The position numbers were made by a program, and so were the translations under genes. The notes beneath the pieces were generated by a model. That model made no database searches, was not told where the DNA came from, and worked only from the letters and a program-made list of their open reading frames with translations. From positions 1,978,695-2,042,694 of the forward strand of contig NC_009051.1 in NCBI RefSeq assembly GCF_000015825.1: a stretch of DNA of 64,000 nucleotides, written 5' to 3'. The DNA is from Methanoculleus marisnigri JR1. GTDB taxonomy: Archaea > Halobacteriota > Methanomicrobia > Methanomicrobiales > Methanoculleaceae. This document shows positions 40,795-50,071 of this stretch, in pieces. Numbering within the stretch: position 1 is the first letter of the stretch; each line of letters opens with the position of its first letter.

Positions 40795-42384
40795 ATGAAT
40801 CTGCGAAGACCAAACGCTAACGATGCGACGGGAACGACAAACCGCTCCCGGGACGTCGTTCCGATGTCCGGCATCTGCAGCCGGTGCGTCGACGGGTGCA
40901 AAGGATCCTGCGAGATCTGGCTCTCGTCGTTCCGCGGCAGAGAAGTGCTCTACCCCGGCCCGTTCGGTGAGATCACGGCCGGGGCGGATAAAGACTATCC
41001 AATCGACTACTCGCACCTGAACATCCAGGGCTACGCCCGGGGCGCAAAAGGAATGGCGGAAGGTGTCGAGGCCAATCCCGACACCGCCGTCTTCCAGGAC
41101 GTCGATACCCGGACCGAATACGGCTGGGAGATCAAGGTGCCGATGCGGGTTCCGATCTTCACCGGAGCGCTCGGGTCGACCGAGATCGCCCGGGCGAACT
41201 GGGAGCACTTCGCCATAGGAGCGGCAATATCCGGCATCACGCTCGTCTGCGGAGAGAACGTCTGCGGCGTCGACCCGGAACTGGTGCTCGACCACAACGG
41301 CAAGGTCACCAGATCGCCCGAGATGGATCGCCGGATCGAGTCCTACCGGGCGTTCAAAGACAGGTACGGCGAGCTCCTGGTGCAGCTGAACGTGGAGGAC
41401 ACAAGGCTCGGAACCGCGGAGTACGTCTCCTCGAAGCACAACCTGGAGACAATCGAACTGAAGTGGGGCCAGGGGGCAAAGTGCATCGGCGGCGAGATCA
41501 AGGTCGGCAGCCTCGACCGGGCGAACCAGCTCAAAGACCGCGGGTACATCGTCCTCCCCGACCCGGGGGTTCACGAGGTGCGGGCGGCCTTCCAGGACGG
41601 CGCCATTAAAGAGTTCGAGCGGCACTCCCGCCTCGGCTTCGTCACCCGGGAAGATTTCCTCGAGGAGGTCGACCGGCTTCGCGACATCGGATTCAAGCGG
41701 GTCACCCTCAAGACCGGCGCCTACTCGGCCGTCGAACTCGCGATGGCACTCCGCTACGGAGCCGAGGCGAAGATCGACCTCCTCACCATCGATGGTGCGC
41801 CCGGCGGTACGGGGATGAGCCCCTGGCCGATGATGAACGAGTGGGGCATTCCGACCTTCTACATCGAGTCGCTTGCCTACCAGTTCGCCGAGAGGCTCCG
41901 GCAGCGGGGCATCCGGGTCCCGGACATCGCCATAGCCGGCGGGTTCGCGGACGAGGCCAATGTCTTCAAGGGGATCGCCATGGGAAGCCCCTACGTCAAG
42001 GCGGTCTGCATGGGCCGCGCTCTGATGATCCCCGGCATGGTCGGGAAGAACATCGCAAAGTGGCTTGAGACCGGCGAGATCCCCAGGACCATCTCGAAGT
42101 ACGGCAGCAGCGTCGAGGAGATCTTCGTCTGCTACGAGGAACTCAAAGAGAGATACCCCGGCCGGATAGGCGAGATCCCGCTCGGAGCAATCGGGATCTA
42201 CACCTACGCCCAGAAGTTCAGAACGGGGCTCCAGCAGATCATGGCCGGAAGTCGGAACTTCAGCCTCAAGACAGTCGGCCGGAGCGATCTCATGGCCCTG
42301 ACCGAGGAGGCAGAAGCGGTCTCGGGCATCCCGTACGTGATGCGGGCTTACCGCGACGCTGCCGAGGCGATCCTCGACTCGTAA
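40795..42384 (+). CDS. FMN-binding glutamate synthase-like protein
   Basis: A 529-residue protein matching the central FMN/synthase domain of glutamate synthase, which converts 2-oxoglutarate plus ammonia to glutamate. Signature pieces are VPIFTGALGSTEIAR, ELKWGQGAKCIGGEIK, LLTIDGAPGGTGMSPWP, VPDIAIAGGFADEANVFKGI and VKAVCMGRALMIPGM (FMN phosphate site). The N-terminus has a cysteine group GICSRCVDGCKGSCEIW (residues 26-42) that could hold an Fe-S cluster. No glutaminase domain is present, as in archaeal stand-alone forms, so a separate amidotransferase or electron donor would be needed. The true substrate is uncertain. Confidence 0.85.
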   Translation: MNLRRPNANDATGTTNRSRDVVPMSGICSRCVDGCKGSCEIWLSSFRGREVLYPGPFGEITAGADKDYPIDYSHLNIQGYARGAKGMAEGVEANPDTAVFQDVDTRTEYGWEIKVPMRVPIFTGALGSTEIARANWEHFAIGAAISGITLVCGENVCGVDPELVLDHNGKVTRSPEMDRRIESYRAFKDRYGELLVQLNVEDTRLGTAEYVSSKHNLETIELKWGQGAKCIGGEIKVGSLDRANQLKDRGYIVLPDPGVHEVRAAFQDGAIKEFERHSRLGFVTREDFLEEVDRLRDIGFKRVTLKTGAYSAVELAMALRYGAEAKIDLLTIDGAPGGTGMSPWPMMNEWGIPTFYIESLAYQFAERLRQRGIRVPDIAIAGGFADEANVFKGIAMGSPYVKAVCMGRALMIPGMVGKNIAKWLETGEIPRTISKYGSSVEEIFVCYEELKERYPGRIGEIPLGAIGIYTYAQKFRTGLQQIMAGSRNFSLKTVGRSDLMALTEEAEAVSGIPYVMRAYRDAAEAILDS

Positions 42385-42524
42385 GACGGAGCAGAGACGA
42401 ACAACCTCCCCCGCTGGCCGCACACCACCGGGGGAGGACAACAACCTCGGAAGATACAAATACCCCAAATAAATAATTTTTATTAATATTTTGCATCCAC
42501 GATAATATTTAATGCAAAGAGTGC

Positions 42525-42540
42525 ATCAGGAATGCCTGAT
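42525..42540 (+). promoter_or_regulatory. Perfect hairpin before the epimerase start codon
   Basis: ATCAGG/CCTGAT with an AATG loop ends 5 nt before the ATG at 42546, occupying the place of a ribosome-binding site. It may be an operator or translational control element. An AT-rich TATA region (42470-42515) lies upstream. Confidence 0.4.
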
Positions 42541-42545
42541 ACACC

Positions 42546-43679
42546 ATGCATACGGATACCAGTCCGACCATTCTCATCACCGGGGGAGCGGGGTTCATCG
42601 GGTCGCACCTCGCAACGGAACTTTTGCAGCACGGCTATCAGGTTCGCATCCTCGATAACCTGATACCACGGGTGCACGGCCCGGAGCGGCGGCGACCCGA
42701 CTACCTCGACCGGCGAGCGGAGGTCATCGTCGGGGATATCCGGGACACGCACCGGATGAAGGAGGCCCTCGATGGAGCCGACGCCGTCATCCATCTGGCG
42801 GCGGTCGTCGGGGAGCGGTCGAGCATGTACCGGCTCGAAAAGTACATGAGCGTCAACACCGCCGGGACCGCCGTTCTCCTCGAGGCGCTGCTCGATCAGC
42901 CGGTCGAACGGCTCATCGTCGCCTCGAGCAGCGCCGTCTACGGGGAAGGCCTGTACTGCTCGTACAACGGCACCGTCTACCCGAAGATCCAACGGACTCC
43001 GGGAGAGGCGGCAAGGGGCGGCTGGGAGCCCCGGAGCCCGGACGGGGAGGTGATCTACCCCCTCCCGACCCCGGAGACGAAGGAGGCGTCGCCGCTCTCG
43101 GTCTACGCCATCTCCAAGCACGACCAGGAAGAGATGTGCAGGCTGATCGGGGAGGTATACGGCATTCCGACGACTATTCTCCGGCTTTTTCCCGTCTACG
43201 GCCCTCATCAGGGGCATTTAAACCCGTATTCCGGCATGCTGACCGAGTACGCGTCCCGCCTGCTCCAGGATCTCCCCGTACTCCTCTTCGAAGACGGTTA
43301 CCAGCAGCGTGATTTCGTGAGCGTCTACGACGCGGTGCGCGCTTTCCGTCTGGCCCTCGAGTCGCCCGGTGCTGCCGGAGGGACGTTTAACATCGCAAGC
43401 GGCCGTCCCTGTACGTTTAGAACCGTCGCCGGCCTTCTTGCGGCGATAACCGGGCGGCAGCACCTCGCCCCGGAGATCACGGGAACCAGCCGGACCGGAG
43501 ATATCCGCCACTGCTTTGCAGATATCGGCCGTGCACGGGAGGTTCTCGGCTACGAGCCGGAGGTCACCCTCGAGGCGGGCCTGCTCGACCTGGTCGCCTG
43601 GGTCGAGGCCGAGATCGCGGGGCGGCGGAAGGTTCCTGTGCCCGTCAGGGCGTTCGGATCGTCACGCCTGCGGGTCTGA
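42546..43679 (+). CDS. NAD-dependent sugar epimerase/dehydratase (extended SDR)
   Basis: A 377-residue extended short-chain dehydrogenase acting on nucleotide sugars. The NAD-binding ILITGGAGFIGSHLATELL lies at residues 9-27, the catalytic SSSAVYGEG region near 130, and the YxxxK pair in SVYAISKHDQEEM near 195. An insertion between about 145 and 185 (KIQRTPGEAARGGWEPRSPD) is unusual in length for GalE-type enzymes. The C-terminal part has YQQRDFVSVYDAVRAF, the D-x-x-R substrate motif. Substrate is likely UDP-glucose or a related sugar. A hairpin at 42525-42540 precedes the start. Confidence 0.88.
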   Translation: MHTDTSPTILITGGAGFIGSHLATELLQHGYQVRILDNLIPRVHGPERRRPDYLDRRAEVIVGDIRDTHRMKEALDGADAVIHLAAVVGERSSMYRLEKYMSVNTAGTAVLLEALLDQPVERLIVASSSAVYGEGLYCSYNGTVYPKIQRTPGEAARGGWEPRSPDGEVIYPLPTPETKEASPLSVYAISKHDQEEMCRLIGEVYGIPTTILRLFPVYGPHQGHLNPYSGMLTEYASRLLQDLPVLLFEDGYQQRDFVSVYDAVRAFRLALESPGAAGGTFNIASGRPCTFRTVAGLLAAITGRQHLAPEITGTSRTGDIRHCFADIGRAREVLGYEPEVTLEAGLLDLVAWVEAEIAGRRKVPVPVRAFGSSRLRV

Positions 43680-43704
43680 GGGGCACCCGGTCCCCAACCT
43701 TTAT
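43680..43704 (+). promoter_or_regulatory. Promoter with GGGGCACCCG element and TATA box (second copy)
   Basis: GGGGCACCCG (43680-43689) precedes AACCTTTAT (43696-43704), about 33 nt before the ATG at 43733. The arrangement repeats that at 3015-3038 almost base for base. The element overlaps the stop codon of the epimerase gene. Confidence 0.55.
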
Positions 43705-43732
43705 TTCTCCGCCGGAAGTACGTGATCGTATC

Positions 43733-44479
43733 ATGCGCATCAGCCTCAGGACCTGGGAAGTACGGCTCGGGATCGTCCTCGTTGCTTCGTCGGTCGCCAT
43801 CTACGGCGTGAAACACCTTCTGCTCGGCGACGCCGAGAACACCTACCAGTACATCTTCAACGCTCTCGGGTTCCTCCCGGTAAACGTCCTCCTGGTCACC
43901 CTCATCTTAAACCAGCTCCTGAGCGTCCGGGCAAAGCGCGACCGGCTGGACAAACTGAACATGGTCATCGGCACGTTCTTCTCGGAGGTCGGCACCGAAC
44001 TCCTCGCCATCCTCTCGGACCGCGACCCGAACCTCCCGGAGATCCGGCACGACCTCGTCGTGACGAACGCCTGGACACCGGAGAACTTCTCCGAGGTGCG
44101 CAGCCGTCTCCGGCACCACACCTGCCGGGTCACCGTCGGTGCCGCAGACCTGCAGGAACTCTGCCGGTACCTCAAAGAGCAGCGGGGGTTCCTCCTCCGT
44201 CTGCTCGAGAACCCCGTCCTCATGGAGCACGAATCGTTCACCGACCTTCTCCGGGCGGTCTTCCACCTGACCGAGGAACTCGAACGGCGGGGGGACTTCA
44301 CCGGGCTCCCGGCAAGCGACGTCGAACACCTCGCAGGGGACGTCGAACGGGTGTACGGCCGGCTCATCGGGGAATGGCTCGCCTACATGGAGTACCTCCA
44401 GAGGAACTACCCCTACCTCTTCTCGCTTGCGATGCGGAGCAACCCCTTCGACGAGACGGCGTCGCCGGTGGTACAGTAA
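43733..44479 (+). CDS. Conserved hypothetical protein with two N-terminal membrane helices
   Basis: A 248-residue protein. Two hydrophobic segments at about residues 10-27 (LGIVLVASSVAIYGVKHLLL) and 45-62 (LGFLPVNVLLVTLILNQLL) anchor it; the remaining 185 residues are soluble and helical, with FSEVGTELLAILSDRD, LCRYLKEQRGFLLRLLENP and ERRGDFTGLP. No catalytic motif is recognised. The layout (paired helices, cytoplasmic helical domain) is like that of several uncharacterised methanogen proteins. The 52-bp tandem array begins 40 nt after its stop. Confidence 0.7.
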   Translation: MRISLRTWEVRLGIVLVASSVAIYGVKHLLLGDAENTYQYIFNALGFLPVNVLLVTLILNQLLSVRAKRDRLDKLNMVIGTFFSEVGTELLAILSDRDPNLPEIRHDLVVTNAWTPENFSEVRSRLRHHTCRVTVGAADLQELCRYLKEQRGFLLRLLENPVLMEHESFTDLLRAVFHLTEELERRGDFTGLPASDVEHLAGDVERVYGRLIGEWLAYMEYLQRNYPYLFSLAMRSNPFDETASPVVQ

Positions 44480-44519
44480 GAGAACGGGGGCAGGGAGGAG
44501 GGCGAACGTGAGCACCACG

Positions 44520-44879
44520 CCCGCAAGTCGAAAACGCTTCGCGTTTTCTCCTGCTCCGGCCCTTCGTAATTCCCGCAAGTCGAAAACGCTTCGCGTTTTC
44601 TCCTGCTCCGGCCCTTCGTAATTCCCGCAAGTCGAAAACGCTTCGCGTTTTCTCCTGCTCCGGCCCTTCGTAATTCCCGCAAGTCGAAAACGCTTCGCGT
44701 TTTCTCCTGCTCCGGCCCTTCGTAATTCCCGCAAGTCGAAAACGCTTCGCGTTTTCTCCTGCTCCGGCCCTTCGTAATTCCCGCAAGTCGAAAACGCTTC
44801 GCGTTTTCTCCTGCTCCGGCCCTTCGTAATTCCCGCAAGTCGAAAACGCTTCGCGTTTTCTCCTGCTCCGGCCCTTCGG
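44520..44879 (+). repeat. Tandem array, seven 52-bp units
   Basis: Units start at 44520, 44572, 44624, 44676, 44728, 44780 and 44832; the seventh is cut near 44879. Copies appear identical. On the minus strand each reads GGCCGGAGCAGGA, then an 8-bp stem GAAAACGC/GCGTTTTC with a GAA loop, then GACTTGCGGG. A 23-bp core including the stem is shared with the 86-bp array 11 kb away although the flanks differ. No unique spacers. It lies between a membrane protein gene and the oxidoreductase operon promoter. Confidence 0.93.
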
Positions 44880-44892
44880 CCCGTCGCATGCC

Positions 44893-44905
44893 ACAACCTA
44901 TATAC
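44893..44905 (+). promoter_or_regulatory. TATA box of the 2-oxoacid oxidoreductase operon
   Basis: CAACCTATATACC lies about 38 nt before the ATG at 44937, just after the end of the 52-bp repeat array. Confidence 0.55.
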
Positions 44906-44936
44906 CGCCACGCAATCTACGCCACGCCCGATCACC

Positions 44937-46595
44937 ATGGCCGAATACTCCGTACTGATCGGCGGGAAGGCCGGGGAGGGGATCAACACGGCGGGCCTCT
45001 CCATCGCCGGCCTCTTCTCCCACCTCGGCTACCGCACCTACATGTACTTCGACTACCCCTCGCTCATCCGCGGCGGGCACAACTTCGCGATCGTCAGGGC
45101 CGCGGACAGAGCGATCGGGGCGCACCGCACCCGGGTCGACGTCCTCCTCGCCTTCGACCAGAACAGCATCGAGAACCACCGCCAGAGGATCCACGACGGC
45201 ACCACGGTCGTCTATGACGCCTCGCAGGTGGTGAGGGGCGAGGGCTACGGCCTCCCGCTTGATGCGATCGTCAAGGAGGAGAAGGCCCCCCCGATCACCA
45301 AAAATTCAGCGATGCTCGGGGCGCTTGCCCGGGTGGCGGGCATCGGCCGGGAGGTGCTCGAGGACGTCCTCCGCGCAACCGTCCCTGAAAAGCACCTGGA
45401 GGCGAACCTCCGGGTCGCCGGCCGGGGCTACAACGCCGTGGGGGGAGTTTTCACCGTCGAGCCCCTCGATGCCCCGGCGCTCCCGGTCCTGACCGGAAAC
45501 GAAGTCGCAGGGCTCGGGCTCGTCCACGGCGGGCTGGACTCCTACGTGGCCTACCCGATGACCCCGTCGTCGAGCCTCCTCCACTTCCTCGCCAACCGCG
45601 CCGAAGACCTCGCGATCAGGGTCATTCACCCCGAAAACGAGATCGGCGTCATCCTGATGGCGCTCGGGCTCGCCTACGCGGGCGAAAAGACGGCGGTCGG
45701 CACCTCGGGCGGCGGATTCTGCCTGATGACCGAAGGCCTCTCGCTTGCCGGGATGTCGGAGATCCCCGTGACGATCGTGATGGGCCAGCGGCCCGGTCCG
45801 AGCACCGGCATACCGACCTACACCTCCCAGACCGACCTCCACTTCGTCCTGAACGCAGGCCAGGGGGAGTTCCCCCGGCTCGTCGTCGCCCCGGGCGACC
45901 TCGAGGAGACCTACGCCTGGTCGTCGGCAGCCCTGATGCTCTCCTGGCGATACCAGGTTCCCGCGATCGTCCTGACCGACAAGACGCTCGCCGAAGGGGC
46001 GTATTCCTTCGACATCGGGGCGATCATCCCGCCCCCGGATCGCGAACCGGTGCTCTGGGACGGCGCAGGAGAGTACCGCCGCTACGTCCAAACTGAGGAC
46101 GGGGTATCGCCGCTCGCCTTCCCGGGGAGGGAGGGGGCAATCGTCAAGGCGAGCAGCTACGCCCACGACGAGGCCGGGTTCACGACGGAAGATCCGACCG
46201 AAGCAAGGGAACTGCAGGAGAAGTTGCTCAGGAAAGGCGAGAGCCTCAAGGAGGAACTTGCCACCTACCCGGCGGTGATGACCTACGGCGCACGGGACGC
46301 CGGGATGACGATCGCCTGCTGGGGGTCGCAGAAGTGGGCCTGCATCGAGGCCGCCGAAGAGTTCGGGGCGCGGGTCGTCCAGCCGCTCGTGCTTTCGCCG
46401 TTCCCCGCCCGCCAGTGGAAGGAAGCGATGATCGGGGCGGGGAAGGTTGCCTGCGTCGAGAACAACGCCACCGGGCAACTTGCCCGCCTCCTCCGGCAGC
46501 ACGGCTTCGATCAGGGCCGCCCGGTCCTGAAGTACGACGGGCGGCCGTTCGCGGTCGATGAACTGGAAGCCCGCCTTGCGGAGGTCTTCGCATGA
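44937..46595 (+). CDS. 2-oxoacid:ferredoxin oxidoreductase, fused gamma-alpha subunit
   Basis: A 552-residue subunit of a coenzyme A-dependent 2-oxoacid (2-oxoglutarate or pyruvate-like) oxidoreductase. Residues 1-190 are the gamma domain (IGGKAGEGINTAGLSIAGLF, DYPSLIRGGHNFA). Residues from about 195 are the alpha TPP-pyrimidine domain with YPMTPSSSLLHFLAN (the YPITP-type motif), HPENEIGVI with the catalytic glutamate, and TSGGGFCLMTEGLSLAGM. The C-terminal domain has GSQKWACIEAAEEF. The order gamma-alpha in one chain is typical of KorA-type enzymes. Stop and start overlap (ATGA) with the beta subunit gene. Confidence 0.92.
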   Translation: MAEYSVLIGGKAGEGINTAGLSIAGLFSHLGYRTYMYFDYPSLIRGGHNFAIVRAADRAIGAHRTRVDVLLAFDQNSIENHRQRIHDGTTVVYDASQVVRGEGYGLPLDAIVKEEKAPPITKNSAMLGALARVAGIGREVLEDVLRATVPEKHLEANLRVAGRGYNAVGGVFTVEPLDAPALPVLTGNEVAGLGLVHGGLDSYVAYPMTPSSSLLHFLANRAEDLAIRVIHPENEIGVILMALGLAYAGEKTAVGTSGGGFCLMTEGLSLAGMSEIPVTIVMGQRPGPSTGIPTYTSQTDLHFVLNAGQGEFPRLVVAPGDLEETYAWSSAALMLSWRYQVPAIVLTDKTLAEGAYSFDIGAIIPPPDREPVLWDGAGEYRRYVQTEDGVSPLAFPGREGAIVKASSYAHDEAGFTTEDPTEARELQEKLLRKGESLKEELATYPAVMTYGARDAGMTIACWGSQKWACIEAAEEFGARVVQPLVLSPFPARQWKEAMIGAGKVACVENNATGQLARLLRQHGFDQGRPVLKYDGRPFAVDELEARLAEVFA

Positions 46596-47476
46596 CCCCG
46601 GATCAGCCTCCCGGCCGGCCGGCGGGCGGGCTCATCAGCCCGGCAGAGAACACCTGGTGCCCCGGGTGCGGCAACTTCTCGATCCAGCATATGATGAAGT
46701 CGGCCGTCGCCGAGCTCTCGGAAGAGGAGGGGATACCCCTTGAGAACTTCGTCCTCCTCGGCGGGATCGGGTGCCACGGAAAACTGGTCGATTACCTGAA
46801 CGTCAACAGTTTCTACGGCATCCACGGCCGCTCAGTCCCGGCGGCCACCGGGATACGCCTAGGAAATCCGGACTTAAAGGTGATCTGCCACGTCGGGGAC
46901 GGGGACATCTACGCCGAGGGGCTGGATCATCTCATCTTCGCGGCCAAACGGAACAGCGACATCACGGTCATCGTCCACGACAACCGGGTCTACGGGCTGA
47001 CGACGGGGCAGTACACCCCGACGTCGCCCGAAGGGTTTCGCGGCCGCTCCACCCCCGGCGGCATCACGGAGCACCCCTTAAACCCGCTCGAAGTCATGCT
47101 CGCCACCGGGGCCACGCATATCGCGCGGGGCTACACGAAGAAGGTCCGGCACCTAAAAGACCTCTTCAAGGAGGCGATCATGCACCGGGGGTTCTCGTTC
47201 GTCGACGTCCTCCAGATCTGCGCGACCTACTTCAACCTGACCGACTACTACAACGAACACGCCTACGAGATAGAGGCAGGCGAAGTCGAGACCGGCCGGT
47301 ACGAGAGCGCTCTAGGAAAGATCCGGGAGTGGGACTACGACCGGGATGCTCCGATCCCGCTCGGGACGTTCTACTCGGTCGAGAAGCCGATCTATGAGGA
47401 GAAGTTCCGGGCGCTCGCTGCGGGGAGAGCAGAGAGGCGGGCGCTCGTCCGGAAGGTCGTCGGGGAGTGGCGGTGA
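46592..47476 (+). CDS. 2-oxoacid:ferredoxin oxidoreductase, beta subunit
   Basis: A 294-residue thiamine-diphosphate-binding subunit. It shows TWCPGCGNFSIQ and GGIGCHGK, supplying [4Fe-4S] ligands, and the TPP/Mg motif HVGDGDIYAEGLDHL followed by VHDNRVYGLTTGQYTPT. With the upstream gamma-alpha subunit it would form a two-gene ferredoxin-reducing enzyme; no separate ferredoxin-like delta subunit is in the operon, so electrons probably go to a soluble ferredoxin. The motif set fits 2-oxoglutarate or branched 2-oxoacid enzymes; which acid is used cannot be decided here. Confidence 0.92.
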   Translation: MTPDQPPGRPAGGLISPAENTWCPGCGNFSIQHMMKSAVAELSEEEGIPLENFVLLGGIGCHGKLVDYLNVNSFYGIHGRSVPAATGIRLGNPDLKVICHVGDGDIYAEGLDHLIFAAKRNSDITVIVHDNRVYGLTTGQYTPTSPEGFRGRSTPGGITEHPLNPLEVMLATGATHIARGYTKKVRHLKDLFKEAIMHRGFSFVDVLQICATYFNLTDYYNEHAYEIEAGEVETGRYESALGKIREWDYDRDAPIPLGTFYSVEKPIYEEKFRALAAGRAERRALVRKVVGEWR

Positions 47477-47520
47477 AACCCCGCCGGGACCTTCATAAAC
47501 CACCCGGAAGGTGAGGCGAT

Positions 47521-48333
47521 ATGAAACGGCTGGAAGGAAAGAACGTCCTCGTCACCGGCGGCTCGACCGGGATCGGCCGGGCAACGGCGATCCGGTTCGC
47601 GGACGAGGGCGCAAACGTTGCCATAAACTACCACTCGAGCGAGACGGAGGCGGAGATCACGCTTGAGGAGACCAAAAATGCCTGCAGCATCATCCGCGAG
47701 AAAGGGTGCCGGGAGATGCTGGTCCAGGGGGACATCGCGAGCGAAGAGGACGTGAGGCGCATATTCCGGGAGGTCCTCACGGCGTGGGGAAGGCTCGATA
47801 TCCTGGTCAACAACGCGGGCATCCAGACTGCGAGCCCGACCCACGAGACGGCTATGGATGCCTACGACCGGGTTCTCGCGGTGAACCTCCGGGGCGCGTC
47901 CCTCTGCTCCCGGGAGGCGGTTCGGCACTTCCTCGAACGCGGGGGCGGGGGCGTCATCCTCAACAACACCTCGGTTCACGAGACCATCCCGAAACCGCAG
48001 TACGCCCCCTACGCCGCGAGCAAAGCGGGACTCGGGGCTCTTTCGCGGACGCTCGCACTCGAGTATGCCGGGCAGGGCATCCGGGTCAACACGGTCGCCC
48101 CCGGAGCAATCAATTCCCCGATCAACCGGGAGTGGACGGACGACCCCGGGAAGAAGGCGGACGTGGAAGGCCATATCCCGATGGGGCGCGCCGGCGAACC
48201 CGAAGAGATCGCCGCGGCCTTCGCCTTCCTCGCCTCCGACGAGGCCGCCTACATCACCGGGCAGACCATCTACGTGGACGGTGGGCTGACGCTCTATCCC
48301 GACTTCAGGATGCCGTGGTCGTCGGGAAGTTGA
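47521..48333 (+). CDS. Short-chain dehydrogenase/reductase (glucose dehydrogenase-like)
   Basis: A 270-residue classical SDR. The cofactor site VLVTGGSTGIGRATAIRFAD, the NNAG element (ILVNNAGIQTASPTHE), catalytic serine in LNNTSVHETIP, YAPYAASKAG (Y-x3-K) and the C-terminal ITGQTIYVDGGLTLYPDF are all present. The sequence pattern is closest to glucose 1-dehydrogenases and 3-oxoacyl reductase-like SDRs; substrate remains uncertain. It begins 44 nt after the oxidoreductase beta gene on the same strand and may be cotranscribed. Confidence 0.9.
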   Translation: MKRLEGKNVLVTGGSTGIGRATAIRFADEGANVAINYHSSETEAEITLEETKNACSIIREKGCREMLVQGDIASEEDVRRIFREVLTAWGRLDILVNNAGIQTASPTHETAMDAYDRVLAVNLRGASLCSREAVRHFLERGGGGVILNNTSVHETIPKPQYAPYAASKAGLGALSRTLALEYAGQGIRVNTVAPGAINSPINREWTDDPGKKADVEGHIPMGRAGEPEEIAAAFAFLASDEAAYITGQTIYVDGGLTLYPDFRMPWSSGS

Positions 48334-48510
48334 GGGGCGGCAGGCCCCCACAACGGGCATACCCGCCGTGCCGCTGCCGGAAAGCCATGCAATTCATTCA
48401 AGCAGATTAATATAATTCTATTTTTATACAATTAGGCTCGGAAAATCGCCCGCCGCAGGATCTGCTACGGCGGTCCCGGCACCGGGCGATCCATCGAGGT
48501 GAACGGTGTC

Positions 48511-50025
48511 GTGAACATACGAAGAGGACGCAGGCGACGCACGGTCTTCGAGGCAAAAGAGAGCCTGACGGACGAAGAGGTCGCCCACGGCTTGAGACTC
48601 GTCGTCCGGGACGGGCTTGCCACCCAGGCGATGGTGACGCTGACCGGCGGCATCTTCCTCGTAGCCTTCGCCCTGCAGCTCGGGGCGTCCAACACCGTCA
48701 TCGGTCTGCTCGCCGCAATCCCGCCGCTCGCAGAACTCCTGCAGATACCCGCCATCTACATCGTCGACCGCATCAGGATAAGGCGGCTCGTGGTCGTGGC
48801 GGCATCGTTCGCCGCACGCCTCTGCTGGATACCCATCATCCTGATACCCTTCTTCCTCTCGCCGGGGCAGGGAATACTCGCGCTCATCGCCTCGATTGCC
48901 CTTTACGCATCGTTCTCGGCGATATCACACTGCGGCTGGAACTCCTGGATGCGCGACCTGATACCGCAGGACCGGCTCGGGGACTTCTTCTCCCGCCGGC
49001 TGACCCTCTCTACGGGGATCGCGCTCGTCATCAGCCTCGTCGCCGGGTTCTTCATCGACTCGTGGGAGATCGCCTTCCCCGACCTCGCTGCCTACGGCTA
49101 CTCCGTCCTCTTTCTTCTCGGGCTCATCGCCGGGCTCGTCGGGATCACGTTCCTCGCCCGCACCCCCGAGCCCCAGATGATCGTCGAAAACGGTGAAGAC
49201 GGCCTGTTTGCCGCGATCAAGAAACCTTTTGCGGACCTCAACTTCAAGAACCTCATCGTCTTCCTCGGGTCGTGGAACTTCGCCGTCAACCTCGCGTCGC
49301 CGTTCTTCACGGTCTATATGCTGCAGAGGATCGGCCTCGACATCTCGATCGTCGTCGCCCTCAGCGTCCTCAGCCAGGTCATGAACATCGTCTTCTACCG
49401 ATCGTGGGGCCGCGTCTCCGACCGCTACTCCAACAAGTCGGTGCTTGCGGTGAGCGGGCCGCTCTTTATGCTCGCGATCTTCGCCTGGATGTTCGTCACG
49501 CTCCCGAACGTCTACATCCTGACCTACCCGCTGCTCATCGTCATCCATATCCTGATGGGGATCTCGCTCGCGGGGGTCTCGCTCGCTTCGGGAAACATCG
49601 GCCTGAAGATGGCGCCGCAGGGCCAGGCGACCAGTTACCTTGCGGCGAGCACCTTCGCAAACTCGGTCGCGGCAGGAGTCGCCCCGATCCTCGGCGGGCT
49701 TTTCGTGGACTTCTTTGCCGAGCGGGAACTGATCTGGACTCTTATCTGGAAGGATCCGGTGCAGGAACTCGTCTTCGTCACCCTCGACATCCAGCAGTGG
49801 GAGTTCTTCTTCCTCTTCGCCTTCATCCTCGGGCTCTACTCCCTCCACCGCCTGACGGTGGTGCAGGAGGAGGGGGAGGCGAAGGAGCAGGAGGTCGTCG
49901 ACGAGCTCATCGCGGGGGTCAGGCGGGATATGCGCAACTTCTCCTCCGCCGGCGGCCTCCGGGACTTCGTGAAGTTCCCCTTCTCGTCCGCCGGGAACCG
50001 CCGCGGGAAGAAGAAGAAGCGGTAG
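48511..50025 (+). CDS. Major facilitator superfamily transporter
   Basis: About 504 residues with 12 membrane segments, beginning after a basic N-terminus (NIRRGRRRRTVFEAKE). Segments include VTLTGGIFLVAFALQL, LGASNTVIGLLAAIPPLAEL and later VLAVSGPLFMLAIFAWMFVT; a long central loop lies near residues 220-255. The C-terminus is lysine-rich (GNRRGKKKKR). MFS transporters move small solutes by proton coupling; no substrate clue is visible. GTG 48511 is chosen because GAGGTGA lies 8 nt upstream; GTG 48499 is also in frame. A TATA region TTTTTATACAAT lies near 48420. Confidence 0.88.
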   Translation: MNIRRGRRRRTVFEAKESLTDEEVAHGLRLVVRDGLATQAMVTLTGGIFLVAFALQLGASNTVIGLLAAIPPLAELLQIPAIYIVDRIRIRRLVVVAASFAARLCWIPIILIPFFLSPGQGILALIASIALYASFSAISHCGWNSWMRDLIPQDRLGDFFSRRLTLSTGIALVISLVAGFFIDSWEIAFPDLAAYGYSVLFLLGLIAGLVGITFLARTPEPQMIVENGEDGLFAAIKKPFADLNFKNLIVFLGSWNFAVNLASPFFTVYMLQRIGLDISIVVALSVLSQVMNIVFYRSWGRVSDRYSNKSVLAVSGPLFMLAIFAWMFVTLPNVYILTYPLLIVIHILMGISLAGVSLASGNIGLKMAPQGQATSYLAASTFANSVAAGVAPILGGLFVDFFAERELIWTLIWKDPVQELVFVTLDIQQWEFFFLFAFILGLYSLHRLTVVQEEGEAKEQEVVDELIAGVRRDMRNFSSAGGLRDFVKFPFSSAGNRRGKKKKR

Positions 50026-50071
50026 GGGGTGCTCCGATACCATCATGAACCCGGAGAGGAAGTCCGGTGTC

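Noticed and set aside
44364-45004. Repetitive minus-strand protein across the 52-bp array
   Set aside because: The repeated AGAGENAKRFRLAG-type peptide only reflects the repeat period; it has no plausible start.
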